Part shown: positions 12,086 through 24,499 of the stretch, piece by piece
Position numbering within the stretch: position 1 is the first letter of the stretch
Layout: each line of letters begins with the position of its first letter
Assembly (NCBI GenBank): GCA_019925795.1
Contig: CM034314.1
Span: forward strand, 22,003,774 to 22,067,773
Length of the DNA: 64,000 bases
Direction: 5' to 3'
Source: Dendrobium chrysotoxum
Lineage: Eukaryota > Streptophyta > Magnoliopsida > Asparagales > Orchidaceae
The notes under the pieces: model-generated
Told to the model about the DNA's origin: nothing
What the model saw: the letters and a program-made list of their open reading frames with translations, nothing else
Database searches by the model: none
Translations under genes and position numbers: made by a program

Positions 12086-13485
12086 TATTAAACCCCATGA
12101 ACCTGTTGAGTTATTAATATTTTCAAGATTATAAATATTATTAATTATGTTAATTTTGAGTTGATGAATTTATGAGTACATGCCTTCTAGTTATGCTAAC
12201 AGTTCACGTAAATAAGAGATAGAGGTTAAATGATATTAAACATACAACTAGAATGGCATTCACATGCTAATATAGGAGAACTTGGCCAAAATTGAAGGAA
12301 GCTATCAAAGGAAAAGATGACCACTATAAAGAACAAAATTCTTGTATTTTCACTTTGTTGAGTCACCTTGTAAGTACATGCCATATGATTTATGAAATAG
12401 CTAAGTACACACACATGAGAGATAAATTAAGTTAATATTTTGTTTAAAAAATTAATGGTAAATTAAAATAACATGATGAATGATAAATCATATTCTATTA
12501 CTTGTATTAAACTATATAACATGCATCACATTTTGAAAAATTCTAAAAAATTAAGTCAAATTAATTATTAAAAAAATTCAAAATTAAATTACATAACTAA
12601 TCATTCTTTACCATACGATCAATTATAATTAGAATAAGTAGCCCTTATAAGTTTTTTCCTTAAATATGTAAATTTTAAATTTGACTAATCATATTATGTA
12701 GCTATAGATTATAATACATGATTACATGTACAATTTACCTAACTAAGGGTCAAGAATCAAGGAATGAATCAAAAATTGAATTCTTGAAATATTGTAGAAA
12801 TCATATTGTGCGAACTCATTTATACAAGCAAATCAAATAGAACAGAATTTTCCTAAAGTTGGCTAAATATATTAATCATTCTATATGATATAAATCATAT
12901 AGTTTGAATAAAATGAGAGAGTTTTTTGGACTTAAGAAAAATTATGCTAATCATACTATATGATCCTATTATTAGACTGTACGATCTACCCATCATGTTT
13001 AATAAATAGTAATTTTTTAGGGTTTTTTTATTAAGCCATCATATAAATAGGACTTAATAAAAAACACTAAAGACAACTTTTGGAATAGATGGCAGTAATA
13101 GTTCTAAGATATTTCAGAGATAAAGTTTCTTTGCAATCTCTCTCTTTCTTATGAGTTTTCAACTTTTATTAGAGAGGTTCTTTTACAAGGATTCACTATC
13201 GGTTGTTCTCAAATCATATCCTTCTATTACTCTGTGGAAATATTTGTTATTTGTGCTACCATGATGATTATGATGTGAAAGCTATGAAATGTTCAAATCT
13301 TCATAAAGTAGCAATATAAGTTAAAGAAATTTTAAGATTTTTATCAGCAAAATTATTATGTAATTTTAAAGCTTTGTTTGGAAAAGGAAATTCTTTGTTA
13401 GGGCTCTTACATCCGATTAGAAGTGTGCCATGCACAAAATTAATTTATTTCTAGAGACACATCAATTAACACTGATGTGCCATGC
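12086..13485 (+). repeat. Copia-1 3' LTR
   Basis: It starts tattaaacccc (probably a mutated TG start) after the polypurine tract and pairs with 495-1859. It contains catcatataaataggactt (TATA at about 13036-13044), tactatatgatcc and tgtacgatct motifs. Relative to the 5' LTR it lacks about 250 bp, near 1270-1530 of the left copy. The end is uncertain; tgtgccatgcac occurs twice, 13434 and 13477, near the boundary. Confidence 0.7.
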
Positions 13486-13621
13486 ACTACAATGAGAGGC
13501 TCTGATAGTAGTAATATATAAATTGCATTGTTCAAAGTTTGCCTCATGAATTAAAAAAAAAGAAAATAAAGTACTTTGGATTCTTAGATAGATGAATTAT
13601 AAAATGAAAGTTGGAATGATG

Positions 13622-15804
13622 CAACAACAACAACAACAACAACATCAAGCCTTTGTCCCACTACGTGGGGTCAGCTACATGAATCTTTTTTCTCCATTGT
13701 GTCTAGTTAAAAGTCAATTCTCATTTAAATCTAATTAAGAAAGATCATTTCTAATATTTTCTAACCAAGTCTTTTTAGGTCTACCTCTACCTTTCTTAAC
13801 ATAAGTCAAATCTAATACCTCTACTTTCTTAATCGGATCATCGGAAGGCCACCGTTTTATGTGACCAAACCATCTAAGGCGACTCTCTCTAATCTTATCT
13901 TCAACTGGGACTACTCCAACCTTTTCACGTATATGCTCATTTTGGTATCCTATCTCTAAGGGTAAAGCCACTCATCCACCTGAGCATCCTCATCTCTGCA
14001 ACACTTAACTTAGTATTATGCTTCTCTTTTAATGGCCAACATTTGACACCATCAAGCATTGCAGGTCTCACCACCATCTTATAGAATTTTCCCTTAAGTT
14101 TGAGGAGGGCTTTTCTATCACACAACAAGCCCGATGAATTCCTCAACTTCAACCATGCAACTTGAATTCTGTTGATAATATCCCCATCTATTTCAGCATC
14201 ACTCTGAATAATAGATCCAAGATATCTAAAATGTGTACTCTTATTAATGACTTGATCGCCCAAAGTCACAATCCCCTAGCTAGGTCTATTACTACTAAAA
14301 TTACACTCCATATTTTTTGTTTTAGATCTACTCAAGTGAAAACCTTTAGACTCTAAGGTTAACCTCCATAATTTAAGTTTACCTTCAACTCCCTCTCTAG
14401 TCTTATCAACAAGAAGAATATCATCAGTAAAAAGCATACACCATCGTACATCCACTTACAAATGTCTAGTGAGAACATCCTTGAGTAAAGCAAAAATGAT
14501 ATGGGCTTAAGGCTGATCCTTGATGTAATCCAACTGAAATAGGAAAATACTTGGTCAAACCACCTTGTGTTTGAACACAAGTAATAGCCCCTGCATACAT
14601 ATCTTTAATGATTTGAATATAAGCATTATTAACTCCTTTCTTTCAAGAACTCTCCATAGCACTTCTCTTGGAACTTTATCATATGCTTTTTCTAAATCAA
14701 AAATATCATATGTAGATCCGCTTTATTCTCTCTATATTTCTCCATCAAACCTCTCAATAAATGTATGGCTTCTATAGTAGAGCTACCCAGAATGAATCCA
14801 AATTGATTTTAAGAAACATTAGTATCATGCCGCAACCTATGCTCCATAACTCGCTCCCATAGTTTTAAAGTATGACACATGAATTTAATTCCTTTATAAT
14901 TGACACAATCTTATGCATCACCTTTATTCTTAAAAATAGGAATTAACACACTCATTCTCTACTCATCTGGTATCTTTTTAGTCTTCAAAATAGTATTAAA
15001 AAGTTTAGTAAGCCAAGAAATTCCTTCATCTCCTAAGCATTTCCACACCTCTATTGGAATATCATCAGGTCCAATAGCTTTTCTATCCTTGATTTTCTTT
15101 AAAGCCTATCTAACTTCGGTTTTACTAATACACCGATAAAAACATAAATCTTTATTTTCATTTAGGGTGCTAATGTCACTAAAGTCCATCATATTTTCAC
15201 ATTTTTCATTAAAAAGTTTAGCAAAATACCTCATCCACCTTTGTTGAATATCATCTTTCTAGAAAAGTACTTTTTGATCTTCATCCTTAAAACACTTCAC
15301 TTGAACTAAATCCTTGCTACTCCTATCTCTTTATTTGGCTAACTTATACATGTAACTTTCTCCCTCCGTACTATCTAATCTATTATGTAAATCATTAAAA
15401 GCTAAGATCTTTGCATCGTATATTGCTTTCTTAGATTCCTTATATGGCTCTTTATATCTTTCCCAATTTTTAGAATTTTTACATTTAAACCAATTTTTAT
15501 AACAAACTTCTTATTTTTTATCTTTACTTGCACATTTAAATTCCACCACCAACTGTTTTTACTATTAGGAGTTTTTTCCTTCTATACTCCAAGCACTTCT
15601 TTTGCAATATTCTTAATATCACTAGCCACTTTTTTCCACATAATATTAGCATCCTCATGCACAGACAAAATCTTAAAATCTAAAATATAACTCTCAAAAT
15701 ATTTTTGTTAATATTCTTTAAATTCCCCATCTAATCCTTTAATAATATTTTACTTTATTTTTTATTTTTAGCCCCTTAATCTTAAAGTCCAAAACTAATA
15801 ATCA
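13622..15804 (-). mobile_element. RTE-2: 5'-truncated RTE LINE
   Basis: A second RTE copy in the same orientation as RTE-1, flanked by a perfect 15-bp target duplication aaagttggaatgatg (13607-13621 and 15805-15819). Its 3' tail is a cleaner (TTG)n run than in RTE-1. It begins, on the - strand, at the point matching about 7965 of RTE-1, so roughly 980 bp at the 5' end (most of the endonuclease) are missing. This is the usual result of incomplete reverse transcription. Confidence 0.9.
13661..15804 (-). pseudogene. RTE-2 reverse transcriptase ORF, truncated
   Basis: Covers the end of the linker, the RT and the C-terminal part of an RTE protein, in several frames. Best kept is the 3' third: LGDQVINKSTHFRYLGSIIQ, then KLSVAEMRMLRWMSGFTLRD, then RLRWFGHIKRWPSDD, then KKGRGRPKKTW, ending at the stop 13661-13663. 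The catalytic FADD region near 14430 is damaged (VCFLLMIFFLL in the open frame), so the copy is dead. It lies directly after the Copia-1 3' LTR, in a 130-bp unassigned strip (13486-13606). Confidence 0.85.
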
Positions 15805-15819
15805 AAAGTTGGAATGATG

Positions 15820-16190
15820 AAGGATATATAATCCCTAGTGTTATAGAAAATACTACTAAAAGAAAGGAAATGAAACTGGCAAGCCATACATAACCAAAAA
15901 TATTCAATTAGACTTATAATTTGTATGGATCATAACAGACACAACCTAGCATACTAAGATGAAATATAAGTGTGATAAAAATTTATGCCCACAAAAAACA
16001 TTCTATCCTAAAAAATATGATATATATGCATGTTATTTGTCTATCCTCAAGTAAAAGGTATATATGCATGTTGATATGCCATATTATAAATATGTGCCAA
16101 CACTTAGTAGTATTGATCACTACCTGGTTCTACTTTGTACTTCACTTAAGAGATACAATAGAAGTATTTCTCAATTAAAACGTTGGCTAT
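15820..16190. other. Unassigned AT-rich stretch
   Basis: No gene or element recognised. It contains two copies of tatatatgcatgtt about 45 bp apart (16022 and 16061). It may be the outermost part of repeat X copy A, but similarity to copy B is not visible here. Confidence 0.3.
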
Positions 16191-17032
16191 AGAAAGCCTT
16201 AATTTAATAAATATTTTTTTTAAAATCAATTTAAAAGTAGATTATTAGTTTACTAAAATTTATATAAAATATTTTATCTTAAGAGCCCAACAAAAATTCA
16301 TTTATATCCTAGACAATTATAAACTGATAAACAAAGAGAAAAAGCATCACATAAACACTATAAAGAGACTACATAAGTAAATAAAATAGTTTGTTGTGAT
16401 GGTTATGAAAGAATAGCAATAGACTGATATAGTTACACAATATATATATATACGTCTAGAAGAAAATTAAAAAAAAAAACAATTGAGCTTCGCATATACA
16501 TGCTCTGAACCTTCTAATTCCATATATTAGCTTTTGTTACCCTACCTAGTTTAAATGTACACCCAACGATAATGTATTATGATATATACTCTTTGGTCTA
16601 GATCTATTTTCTTAATAAAAATTTACTTTTATCTTGTTGTTTGTACAAAGCTTCATAAACTAAAAAAGTATAGTAGAATGTAAAAGTACTATATGGAGTA
16701 ATAACAACATTATGAAAAGAGAAAAAAATCAATGGACACTTTACCCCGCAAATATCATTTGGTAAGTAAAGCCTTTATTAGCATTTTAATATTTTTTATG
16801 CATAGGAAATTTATGAATAATACACATTATTGGTAGTTTGTCAGGAATCAACAAAGTAAAATATCTCTAATCTAGTGGGAAAAGTAGTCAAAAAAATACG
16901 CTCTAAGCAAGAGCATCCTAGTCAGTAATTAATAACTTGACCCAATAAGTTATTTATCATGTGACAAAAAAGATCCTCTAGTAAAGTGTAAACTAACAAC
17001 AACATCTTTAGCTAATCTAAGGGGTCATATAC

Positions 17033-19354
17033 CATTAGGAGTTAGTGATCTTTTCCCTTTCTCTCAGCTCTGCTAGGGTTTCTTCCCTAGGTGCTCTCCT
17101 TACGGTGCTGACTGGCTCAATGCTTGTTTCTCTCTCAAGGAAGCTTTCTCTACACCTTCACTCCTTCTATTCAGCTTTCTCATAGGATTTTGTTGACTTT
17201 CTCATCCAATCTTTCCAGCTTCAGTAGCCCCTAAGGATGGATGGAGGTCAATCGGATGAATGATCCCAGTTTCTTAAATGGGAAAATGAAATATCTCTCA
17301 TTCTTAGATGCCCTTTTTGTGGCTTCTTCCTCTCTGGATTTTCTCGACCTTAAATCTACTTCCCATCATGGTTTCCTTCCCTATGGATTTTAGAGGAGGA
17401 GATACTTTCTTTGGTGGCCCCATTCAAATTTGCTTTGATCAAAAAAATTTCTGCTAGCAAACCTTCGCTCGATTCTTTATATAAATTTTTCTTAACCTTA
17501 AACTCATCGGTGAATGTTCAATGACTCTTTTAAATCTGAAACATGTTCTAATTAAAATGGTTAATGACTTTAATTATAGTAGAGTTTTTGCACATCATTC
17601 ATATTTTGTCAATAATTGATATATAAAATACGTTAAGTGGTCACCATTATTTGATATTGATGGGGAATCCCCTATTATCCTAATCTGGGTTTCTTTCCCT
17701 AACCCCCGACCCCATCTGTTCTCTCCACACATTCTTCATGATTTGGGTTCATTGTTTGATCATCCTTTAAAAACAAATAATGCTACTATTTTTGGATCGA
17801 GGCCCTCTGTTTCTCGTGTGTTGGTTGAGCTTGATATCACAAAATGCTACCTTGATTGAGTGTGGCTTGGCCCAAAAAAATTTAGGTTTTTCCAACATGT
17901 TGAGATGGAGGTGTTCCCTTCATTTTTGTTCATTGCAATTCCCTGGACCATTTGAGTGTGGAGTGTCATATTCTTCACCTACACCTTAATGTCATTTCCA
18001 TGAGCATCAACAACCCCGTGCTTGTTGATAACATGGCTACAAAGGATTTAAATCTGATTGGTTATGCTAATGTTGTGCAAGAGTGCATGGAAAATTTACA
18101 CAATGCGGTAGTGAATGTTAATGTTTATGATGATTTCGGTTCTTATGATGCTCCTGATACAGTGGTTGTTAATGGTACAAATGATAATCTTATGGTTGTT
18201 CATGAATCAAATAGTTTAAATAAGCAAGTAGTTATTTCTACTAAATTGATTACTGCCGAGAACCGTATTGACATGAATACGATTTCTATTGGTGCTAATT
18301 TGGAGGCTCAAGGGAATTCATTTCCTTAAGGCCTTATGAATACTGCTATGACTCTTATGGATGGCATGCATGTCTCAAATAAGTTGCCTATTATTAATTT
18401 ACATGATTCTCCTATCTCTAAAGAATTTGTTTTTGATGGTGGTAACCCTCATTTGTAATTACAATTTCATGATCCAATTGATTACTTTGACTGGATTAGC
18501 TCTCAGTCGGCCGATATTTGTGGGGGAGATCTAATGTTCATTCCTCTATGTTTGATGGAGGAGAACAATTTAAGTGTCGTGTAGGTGTAGCGTGAAAATA
18601 ATTTTATTCACAATTTTAATTATTCTTTTGGGAAGACCTTCACATTCTAAAGCTCAGGTTAAAATTTAGCTCTACTTGTTGGTGTCTTTTGGCTCTTCTC
18701 TGTTCATGTTGGTTTTGTGTTGAATCTTTTCTTTTTCTTTTTTTTTTGGTTGGGCCTGTGGCTTTGTTATGTTGTGTTTTTTGTTGGGTCCTGTGTTCCC
18801 TGCTTTCCCTTGGTTCTCCTTATCTTGCTATGGCTGGTTGGATATTGGTTTGGTTTATGGCCTGGCTCAGGGTGATGTTGTTTTGCTTGTGGTTGGTTGC
18901 TTTTGGCATTAATTTTCTCTGGCTATATCTTAGTTTTTTTGTTCCTTTTGGTTTTGGCTTTTGGTGGTGTATGCTCCTTGTCTTGCAGGTGCTAGTTGTC
19001 TACAGGATTGTGGGTTTTTTATCATTCATTTCATCTAGGGGAAAATCTTTTTTATTAAGATCTATTTGTGGCTTTTGTTTGCACTTTTTGTTGGCTCTTT
19101 TGGTTGCAGGTTTCTCTCTCTCTACTAGCTACCATCTTGGGTTGGATGATGTTCTACTATTCATGGGGGCTTTCCTGCTATCCATTTGTTTGGCTTTTTC
19201 CTTTTGTTCAATGTATAGGATCACTAGCTCATAAAATTTTCTTTTTGCTTTTGGACGTATTTCTTTTCTATTTTAGAGAGTTGTTGATCCTTTAAGGACC
19301 TTGTATCCCATTTTTTAATTAACACGTAGGCCCCTCTTTTGGTTTTATCCAAAA
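17033..19354 (+). mobile_element. L1-A: L1 derivative with ORF1 but no ORF2
   Basis: A short non-LTR element flanked by a 12-14-bp target duplication, ggggtcatatac (17021-17032 and 19357-19368, possibly preceded by aa). It has a pyrimidine-rich 5' leader with ctctgctagggtttcttccctagg, then an ORF1 relic that ends at 18669. It goes straight into the T/G-rich 3' UTR and the family end block (aaggaccttgta..ttaattaacacgtaggccc), closing with an A-run. The 4-kb ORF2 (endonuclease/RT/RNase H) is entirely missing. The related L1-E at 58719 keeps both ORFs. Confidence 0.85.
17238..18669 (+). pseudogene. L1-A ORF1 (DUF4283 / zinc-knuckle nucleic-acid-binding protein)
   Basis: The L1 ORF1 protein packages element RNA. 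Visible in order are MVNDFNYSRVFAHHSYF, WSPLFDIDGESPIILIWVSF and LGSLFDHPLKTNNATI, then RPSVSRVLVELDI and VWLGPKK, the DUF4283 core of plant L1 ORF1 proteins, at about 17556-17890. A worn zinc knuckle HCNSLDHLSVECHILHLHL lies at 17930-17990. A Val/Asn/Asp-rich C-terminal region follows, and a final GRPSHSKAQVKI ends in TAG at 18667-18669, matching the ORF1 end of L1-E. At least two frameshifts and several stops make it non-functional. The start is approximate. Confidence 0.75.
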
Positions 19355-20049
19355 AAGGGGTCATATACTATCATAGTATCTAAATTCTTGGTGCTATAGG
19401 GGTCAATTCATATAGTTTTGTTGGGTTATCAAGTTAATTTTCCTTAGGGATCCAATAAAATTAAGGTAGTTAACTTAGTTTTTTCTTATTTTTAAAGTTA
19501 ATTTTTAAAATAACTATTAATAAGTCAAAAGTAGTTTTAAAATAATTAGATATTTTATATAAATTTTTACAAGGTAAGAATTTAAAAATTTTTGGAAGGC
19601 TTTGGCCTCATTTATGTTCTAAAATATTCAATTTAGTTTTAAAAATTAATTAAAGTGATATGCTCTAAATTATCTATATTATTAAATAGTCATATAAAGT
19701 CAAGTTATGCTTGGATGATTCTCATTATCAAGATGAATAATGAAAATAAGTTATCATGACTACAAGCTAAATATAGAAACAATAGAATCAACCTACTAAG
19801 TTATTTGTTGACCAACCCATGCAAATTCAAAATACACCTAATATGAGGGGAGATTATTGAAATTAATTATTTTCAAGATCAAGATTCAAGTGATTATGAC
19901 TAGTACAAACACTTGAGAGAGAAAAAGAAATCATACATTCAGAAAATACTCTAAATGCCCAAGTGTAAGGTGAGAACAAGTAGAGACAATCTACTCATAA
20001 GGTAAAGAAATGACATGGGTATAAGTATAAACCCAATACCCAATGTGTT

Positions 20050-20730
20050 TGATCACTAGTTATGACTTAAAAATGGAATGACTTAATCAAAATACCATGA
20101 CTAAGTTTAGATAAAACCCAACTAAATCTGGTATAACTAAGTTTAAAGGATGTCCTAAGATGAGAGGGCAATTAAATAAGGATAGTAATATCAAATGGAA
20201 TGGCCCTATTAGGGAATGACTCTATTAAAAGGACATGGCTATGTAAAAGGGTAGCCTAATCCAAATATGGATGACTAGGCTGGGGATGATATGATTAAAA
20301 GAACATGACCAAAATGGGACTGTATAGAAAAAAGAGTATGACCACACAAAGGATAAACTTGTCCAAAAGAGAAAGACTAAATTAAGGGATGATTAAACGA
20401 GAAAATATAGTCAAAAAATCATGAATACATTACACATAAAATTGATCAAAATGTATCACCAATTCATATTATTTCTTAATCAACAAAATATGACTAGGTG
20501 GTTGGGTAGTACAGTCAAAAGAGTATGAATATATTATAGATGGGCTCAAGAAAAAGAGCATAACTAGTCTATACACGTTATCAACTAAAAGAGAATGATT
20601 GAGATGAATGAAAAGCATAATCAAAAGAGTATTAATATAATAAGGGCAAACCCTTCCAAAATGAAATGGCTAAATTTGTAGGAGGTCAAGTTTAAAGAGA
20701 ATGACTAAACTACCTAGTAAAATTAACTAA
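20050..20730 (+). repeat. Array of degenerate short repeats in X copy A
   Basis: About ten loosely spaced (40-70 bp) copies of a motif near ccaaaagagcatgactaaat, for example aaaaggacatggctat, aaaagaacatgaccaa, aaagagtatgaccac, aaaagagaatgattga. The same array recurs in X copy B at 44090-44640. Spacing and sequence are too irregular for a CRISPR or a clean satellite. Confidence 0.6.
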
Positions 20731-22239
20731 AGATGACAAATGAAAATAAGGAAATCCATGTCTATGATATAAACAAGAAATACAAAAATAGTCTAAGAAG
20801 ATATTTCAAGTAGGTTTTATGACATTTAATGTTATGTGAACCTAGAGAAGGCATGGATAGATAATTCTAAAATTCTATATTAGCTATCCTATGAATTGTA
20901 ATCCCATATAAATAAACTTATTAACCTGGGTAAGATGGTCAGTTTGTTTAAAAACATAGTCTAAAGCTTAACTTATATCAATCAAGCTTGATTATAAATT
21001 TTAAATTTTTCAAGTTAAGAAGCTAAGGTGTAGTTGCAGTGATCACATGACCCTAGACATAAATATAATGCAAGTGATAAGTGTCAAATTGAATATTTTG
21101 ATTTAGATATTGGGCAAGCTTATTAATAACATCTAAAGGTGTTTAAAGACTATATCAAGGCTCTAGGAAGCCCTATGGAGCTCAAGGAAGCTAGTGAAGA
21201 AGAATCCCCTTATTAATGCTGATTGAGTTACTTAAATCACTAAATTAGCCTTTAGCCATGATTAAATATAGCTAATTATGTCTAAATAATATGCCAGCTT
21301 CCTTCACTAAGCATGATATATGGCTAAGTTTATGCTATGGCTCCCCTTGATGCAAGCGAAGAATAGGTACTATGCTAAGTGGTGAAGAATTTCCATTGTC
21401 TTAGTGTACTTAAGTTTATCCTTAATAAAACATTATAAGTTTATGGATAATTACTTTAATCATCAGTTAAGTTTATTGTTTGGTCTAGATTAAAGTGATA
21501 ACACTACAGGAAAATCACCTATTACTGACAAAAGTTTGGACTTTTTTGGAAGATTTCATCATTTTCAGTGGCGTTCCAGTGAAAATTTTTTCGTCGGTAA
21601 AAATCACGTAGGAAACAGAATTTAACAGAAAATTTTCTACCAGTAAACATTTCTAGTGGATTTTTAGTGGCTTACTAGTGGATTCAAATTCAGGTGTGAC
21701 CAATGGGTGGAGTGACGAGTGTAGATGAATCACTGCTAAAAATTTTGATAGCCTTAATGGGATTGTCGGCAGCTTGACCTCCTGAAATTTCTGGTAGTTT
21801 GACCGCCGAAAAAGCTGTTGGTAGCCATCAAGAATTTTTGGTGGTTTTGTCTGTCACTTTTGAGCTATTACCTCATTTCAAAGTTTTTTTATGGCTTTGG
21901 CTGCTGGAAGGCCTCCGAAAACCTGTAGCATGAGTAGAAATAATTGACAGCCCCTTATTATTCCATAAACATATTCACATTATAAACATGCAATAGTTAA
22001 TGAAAGAATACACCCAAAAATTCATCACCACACAATATTGGCACTAAAAACATAAGGAAATAGTTTAAGATATAAGTTTAATAACAACAAAATGTAATCA
22101 TTTAACATAAATAACTTTAAAACATTAAAATTGTTAAAATAAGTACTCGAAACAACTAGAACAACAATAACTTCTCCAAAACCCAATAGTAAGTTCTCCA
22201 AACTTATAATAACTTAAACATTAAGCTCTCTAATCATCT

Positions 22240-23960
22240 TCCATCTCCTCGCTCCCCTCTGATTCATGCTCAAGCTATTGATCCTTTTTCTTTCCTTTTT
22301 GTCTTATCATAGCTCTACCTGTATCTCATTCTACTGTGTTAGTATGTTGGCCTGTATCTATTTATCTCCTCTATCTCCTTGAGAGCAACAACCCTCTAAT
22401 TAATAATTTCATCAACTCTACTATTACCAAAAGACACTGAGGTGGATGTATTACTCTCATATACATACACCTGTAAACCTAATCCATAAACCCTTCCCTT
22501 CTATCTCCCTCCAACAACCTCTGACCACGTGTGGTACTCAAAGTACTACATCAATCCTGAAGATGATCCCTCAATGATAGACGTCTGGCCCTCCCAAAGT
22601 CATGCAAAATTATCCTATGAGAAACTAAATTCATAAAAATCTATTTCTATTTACAAGATGACTACTCAAAAAATTGATACTCACATGAGCTTTTTTTGCC
22701 TTCTCATCAACCCACTGTTGTTCAGCTTGATATTGGTGAGTTAGTATATGCAGCTCTGATGGTGTTCATTTTTTATCAAGGAACTCTTTCTATAATATAG
22801 AGCATTGTTAAAGTAATAAACATATATTTGTGAAATTAAATTAATCATTTATCAGTCACTATCTATGCTCAGAATGAGGTACTAAATCACATGTGTGAAG
22901 AGAGCTTTTTAAGCCACCACAATAGGAGGCTCTATTCTGCTTTTTCTGTTCTCTCAACTTGGCAAACTCAGGGCTAACCCAAGCTCTAGTCAAATTACCC
23001 CACACACTCTCTCTAAGCCATAATAGATGCTCCCCAAACATTCTAATGTCTGTGAATCTATCCCTAAGATGAGTAAAGCCTCTTTTTTCAAAATTGGTTA
23101 TGATCCTCATAGCATGCTCAGGTAACTATCTAAAATATTTTTATACAATACTGGCATATTAAAAATATTAATATAAAATTAATCATGAATGTTAAATAAT
23201 ATCAAAATTATATATCTAAAATTCTCTTAACCATATATCCCTAACTTCCTTTGAAATTTTCTTCCAAGATAAGTAAGGAGCATCATATTTTCTCTATATT
23301 ATATCTTGAATCTTTTGGGTGGCCTGATTAGCGGGATTAAACCAACATATATTATAAATGATATAGAATATCAAATTTTAAATTTAAGAATAAAATGAAC
23401 TTATGTATCACCCTCAGGTTCTATATAGACACACTTATCCTCTATTATTGTTGGCTCCTCATCTCTAACCTCTGCTTCTGTCGATGGTCTACCCTATTTG
23501 GCTGGGTAAGAGGTGGGTAAAAGTATGAATGATGGTATGGAGGATAGGGTAGGTTGATGGACCTATTTGAGAAGGTAGTGGGAGGTAATATGGATAGAAG
23601 GGAGTTGATTGTGTCGGATTTGGAGATGGAAATTGAGGATTAGTGGAACTAGGAGACAAAAAGTATCCAGCATGGGGATGGTGCTCCAACAATAGGTAGA
23701 ACTATCTTTCCCTGACCCTGCTCAGTGGGGGAATGATGGTGACACCCTGGTAGTGTCATTCCTATCACTGGTGGAACTGTCTTAAGCTACAAGAACTATT
23801 CTGAATCAAAAATGCCTTTAGTGTTCTCTAAGTTATCTTCATTTTCTTCCTCGGACTCATTAGAAGAGATTATTGAACTATCCACTTCCTCTAGCTGTAT
23901 TTCAGAATTAGGCAATATAGCATCAAGAATATCACTTTCAACTACCCTATAATCTAACAT
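22240..23960 (-). pseudogene. CACTA TNP1-like protein (Transposase_24 family)
   Basis: The accessory protein of plant En/Spm elements, thought to bind the subterminal repeats. Reading leftwards: an acidic segment SSIISSNESEEENEDNLE (about 23870), a Pro-rich stretch (23692-23489), NPANQATQKIQDII and SW.KISKEVRDIWLREF (about 23330-23220). Next come RIITNFEKRGFTHLRDRF and the diagnostic block EFAKLREQKKQNRASYCGG with SLHT (23110-22859). After that come EFLDKK, HQYQAEQQWVDEKAKKAH (about 22790-22690) and the C-terminal WSEVVGGR.KGRVYGLG with an acidic tail SEGSEEMEDD. Stops and frameshifts break it. Family identity is clear; exon limits are not. Confidence 0.8.
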
Positions 23961-24430
23961 CTCATCCTCTTTATGTGCAATATCTATGACATATTATTGG
24001 TCAATAATTCCACGCAATTTGGTTTTTGTCACAACTAACCATTTTGCTTATCTCTATGACCACTAGAATATTTGTTGAAATAAACGTACACATCTTAACT
24101 TGCTATCAAAAATGGATCAAACCTCCAGTATCTTCTATTATATTTAACCTCTATTATGTCATACATCCTCTCAACCTCTTTATCTCCCCCTCTATTTCTC
24201 TATCTAAACTTCTCTCCCTCCTTATCACTTACTTTTTCTCTCCCTCTTATTCCTCCCTCCATCCATCTATCTTTCTATCTCTTTCTCTCTAACTTTCTTT
24301 CTTTACCTCACTCTTTCTCTCTCTCTTACTCTCCATTAAACTCTCCCCTCTCCTCTTTCTTTATATCTCTCTCCTTATACTCTATTGCAATCTCTCACTC
24401 TATCTTTCTTTCTCTCTCTATCACATGCTC

Positions 24431-24435
<5 letters not shown>

Positions 24436-24489
<54 letters not shown>
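24436..24489. repeat. (CT)n microsatellite inside CACTA-1
   Basis: An uninterrupted CT run of about 27 units within a 380-bp pyrimidine-rich zone (24150-24530). Long Ser/Leu reading frames here are artefacts of the run. Confidence 0.95.

Positions 24490-24499
<10 letters not shown>

Larger units (their letters stand above)
495..13485 (+). mobile_element. Copia-1: old Ty1/copia element with env-like ORF3
   Basis: Order on the + strand: 5' LTR, gag, protease/integrase/RT/RNase H, spacer, env-like ORF3, polypurine tract, 3' LTR. This order plus a third ORF after pol fits the SIRE/Maximus lineage of copia. All genes carry many stops and frameshifts, and the LTRs have diverged and differ by indels, so the element is old and dead. 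It is split by an RTE LINE (5883-8948), and a second unexplained insertion lies at about 9056-9406. Lineage assignment rests on architecture and motifs, not on a tree. Confidence 0.8.
16190..21200 (+). repeat. Repeat X copy A (LTR-like), split by L1-A
   Basis: 16190-17032 plus 19357 to about 21200 align, in the same order and orientation, with 42560-45110. Anchors are caattgagc followed by acatgctc/acatactc (16480 and 42852), ataggggtcaa..cata against ataggggccaactcat (19401, 43524), tggaatgactta..tcaaaa against tggaatgattc..tcaaaag (20074, 44098), and the array of short repeats at 20050-20730. The pair could be the long LTRs of one heavily invaded retrotransposon spanning 16-45 kb, or two copies of a dispersed repeat. 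The right boundary is unclear, and CACTA-1 follows at 21502. Confidence 0.55.

Noticed and set aside
13496..13512. ggctctgatagtag, considered as another copia primer site (- strand)
   Set aside because: It lacks the acca end of the tRNA-iMet site and has no LTR pair or gag beside it; it lies at the blurred end of the Copia-1 3' LTR.
18689..19234. 181-codon Phe/Leu/Trp-rich frame resembling a multi-pass membrane protein
   Set aside because: It lies in the T/G-rich 3' UTR of L1-A. T-rich DNA encodes hydrophobic residues by composition alone, and frames of the same kind occur in other L1 UTR copies.
20050..20730. Regularly recurring short word, considered as a CRISPR-like array
   Set aside because: Repeats are degenerate and unevenly spaced, and the context is a plant retroelement genome.
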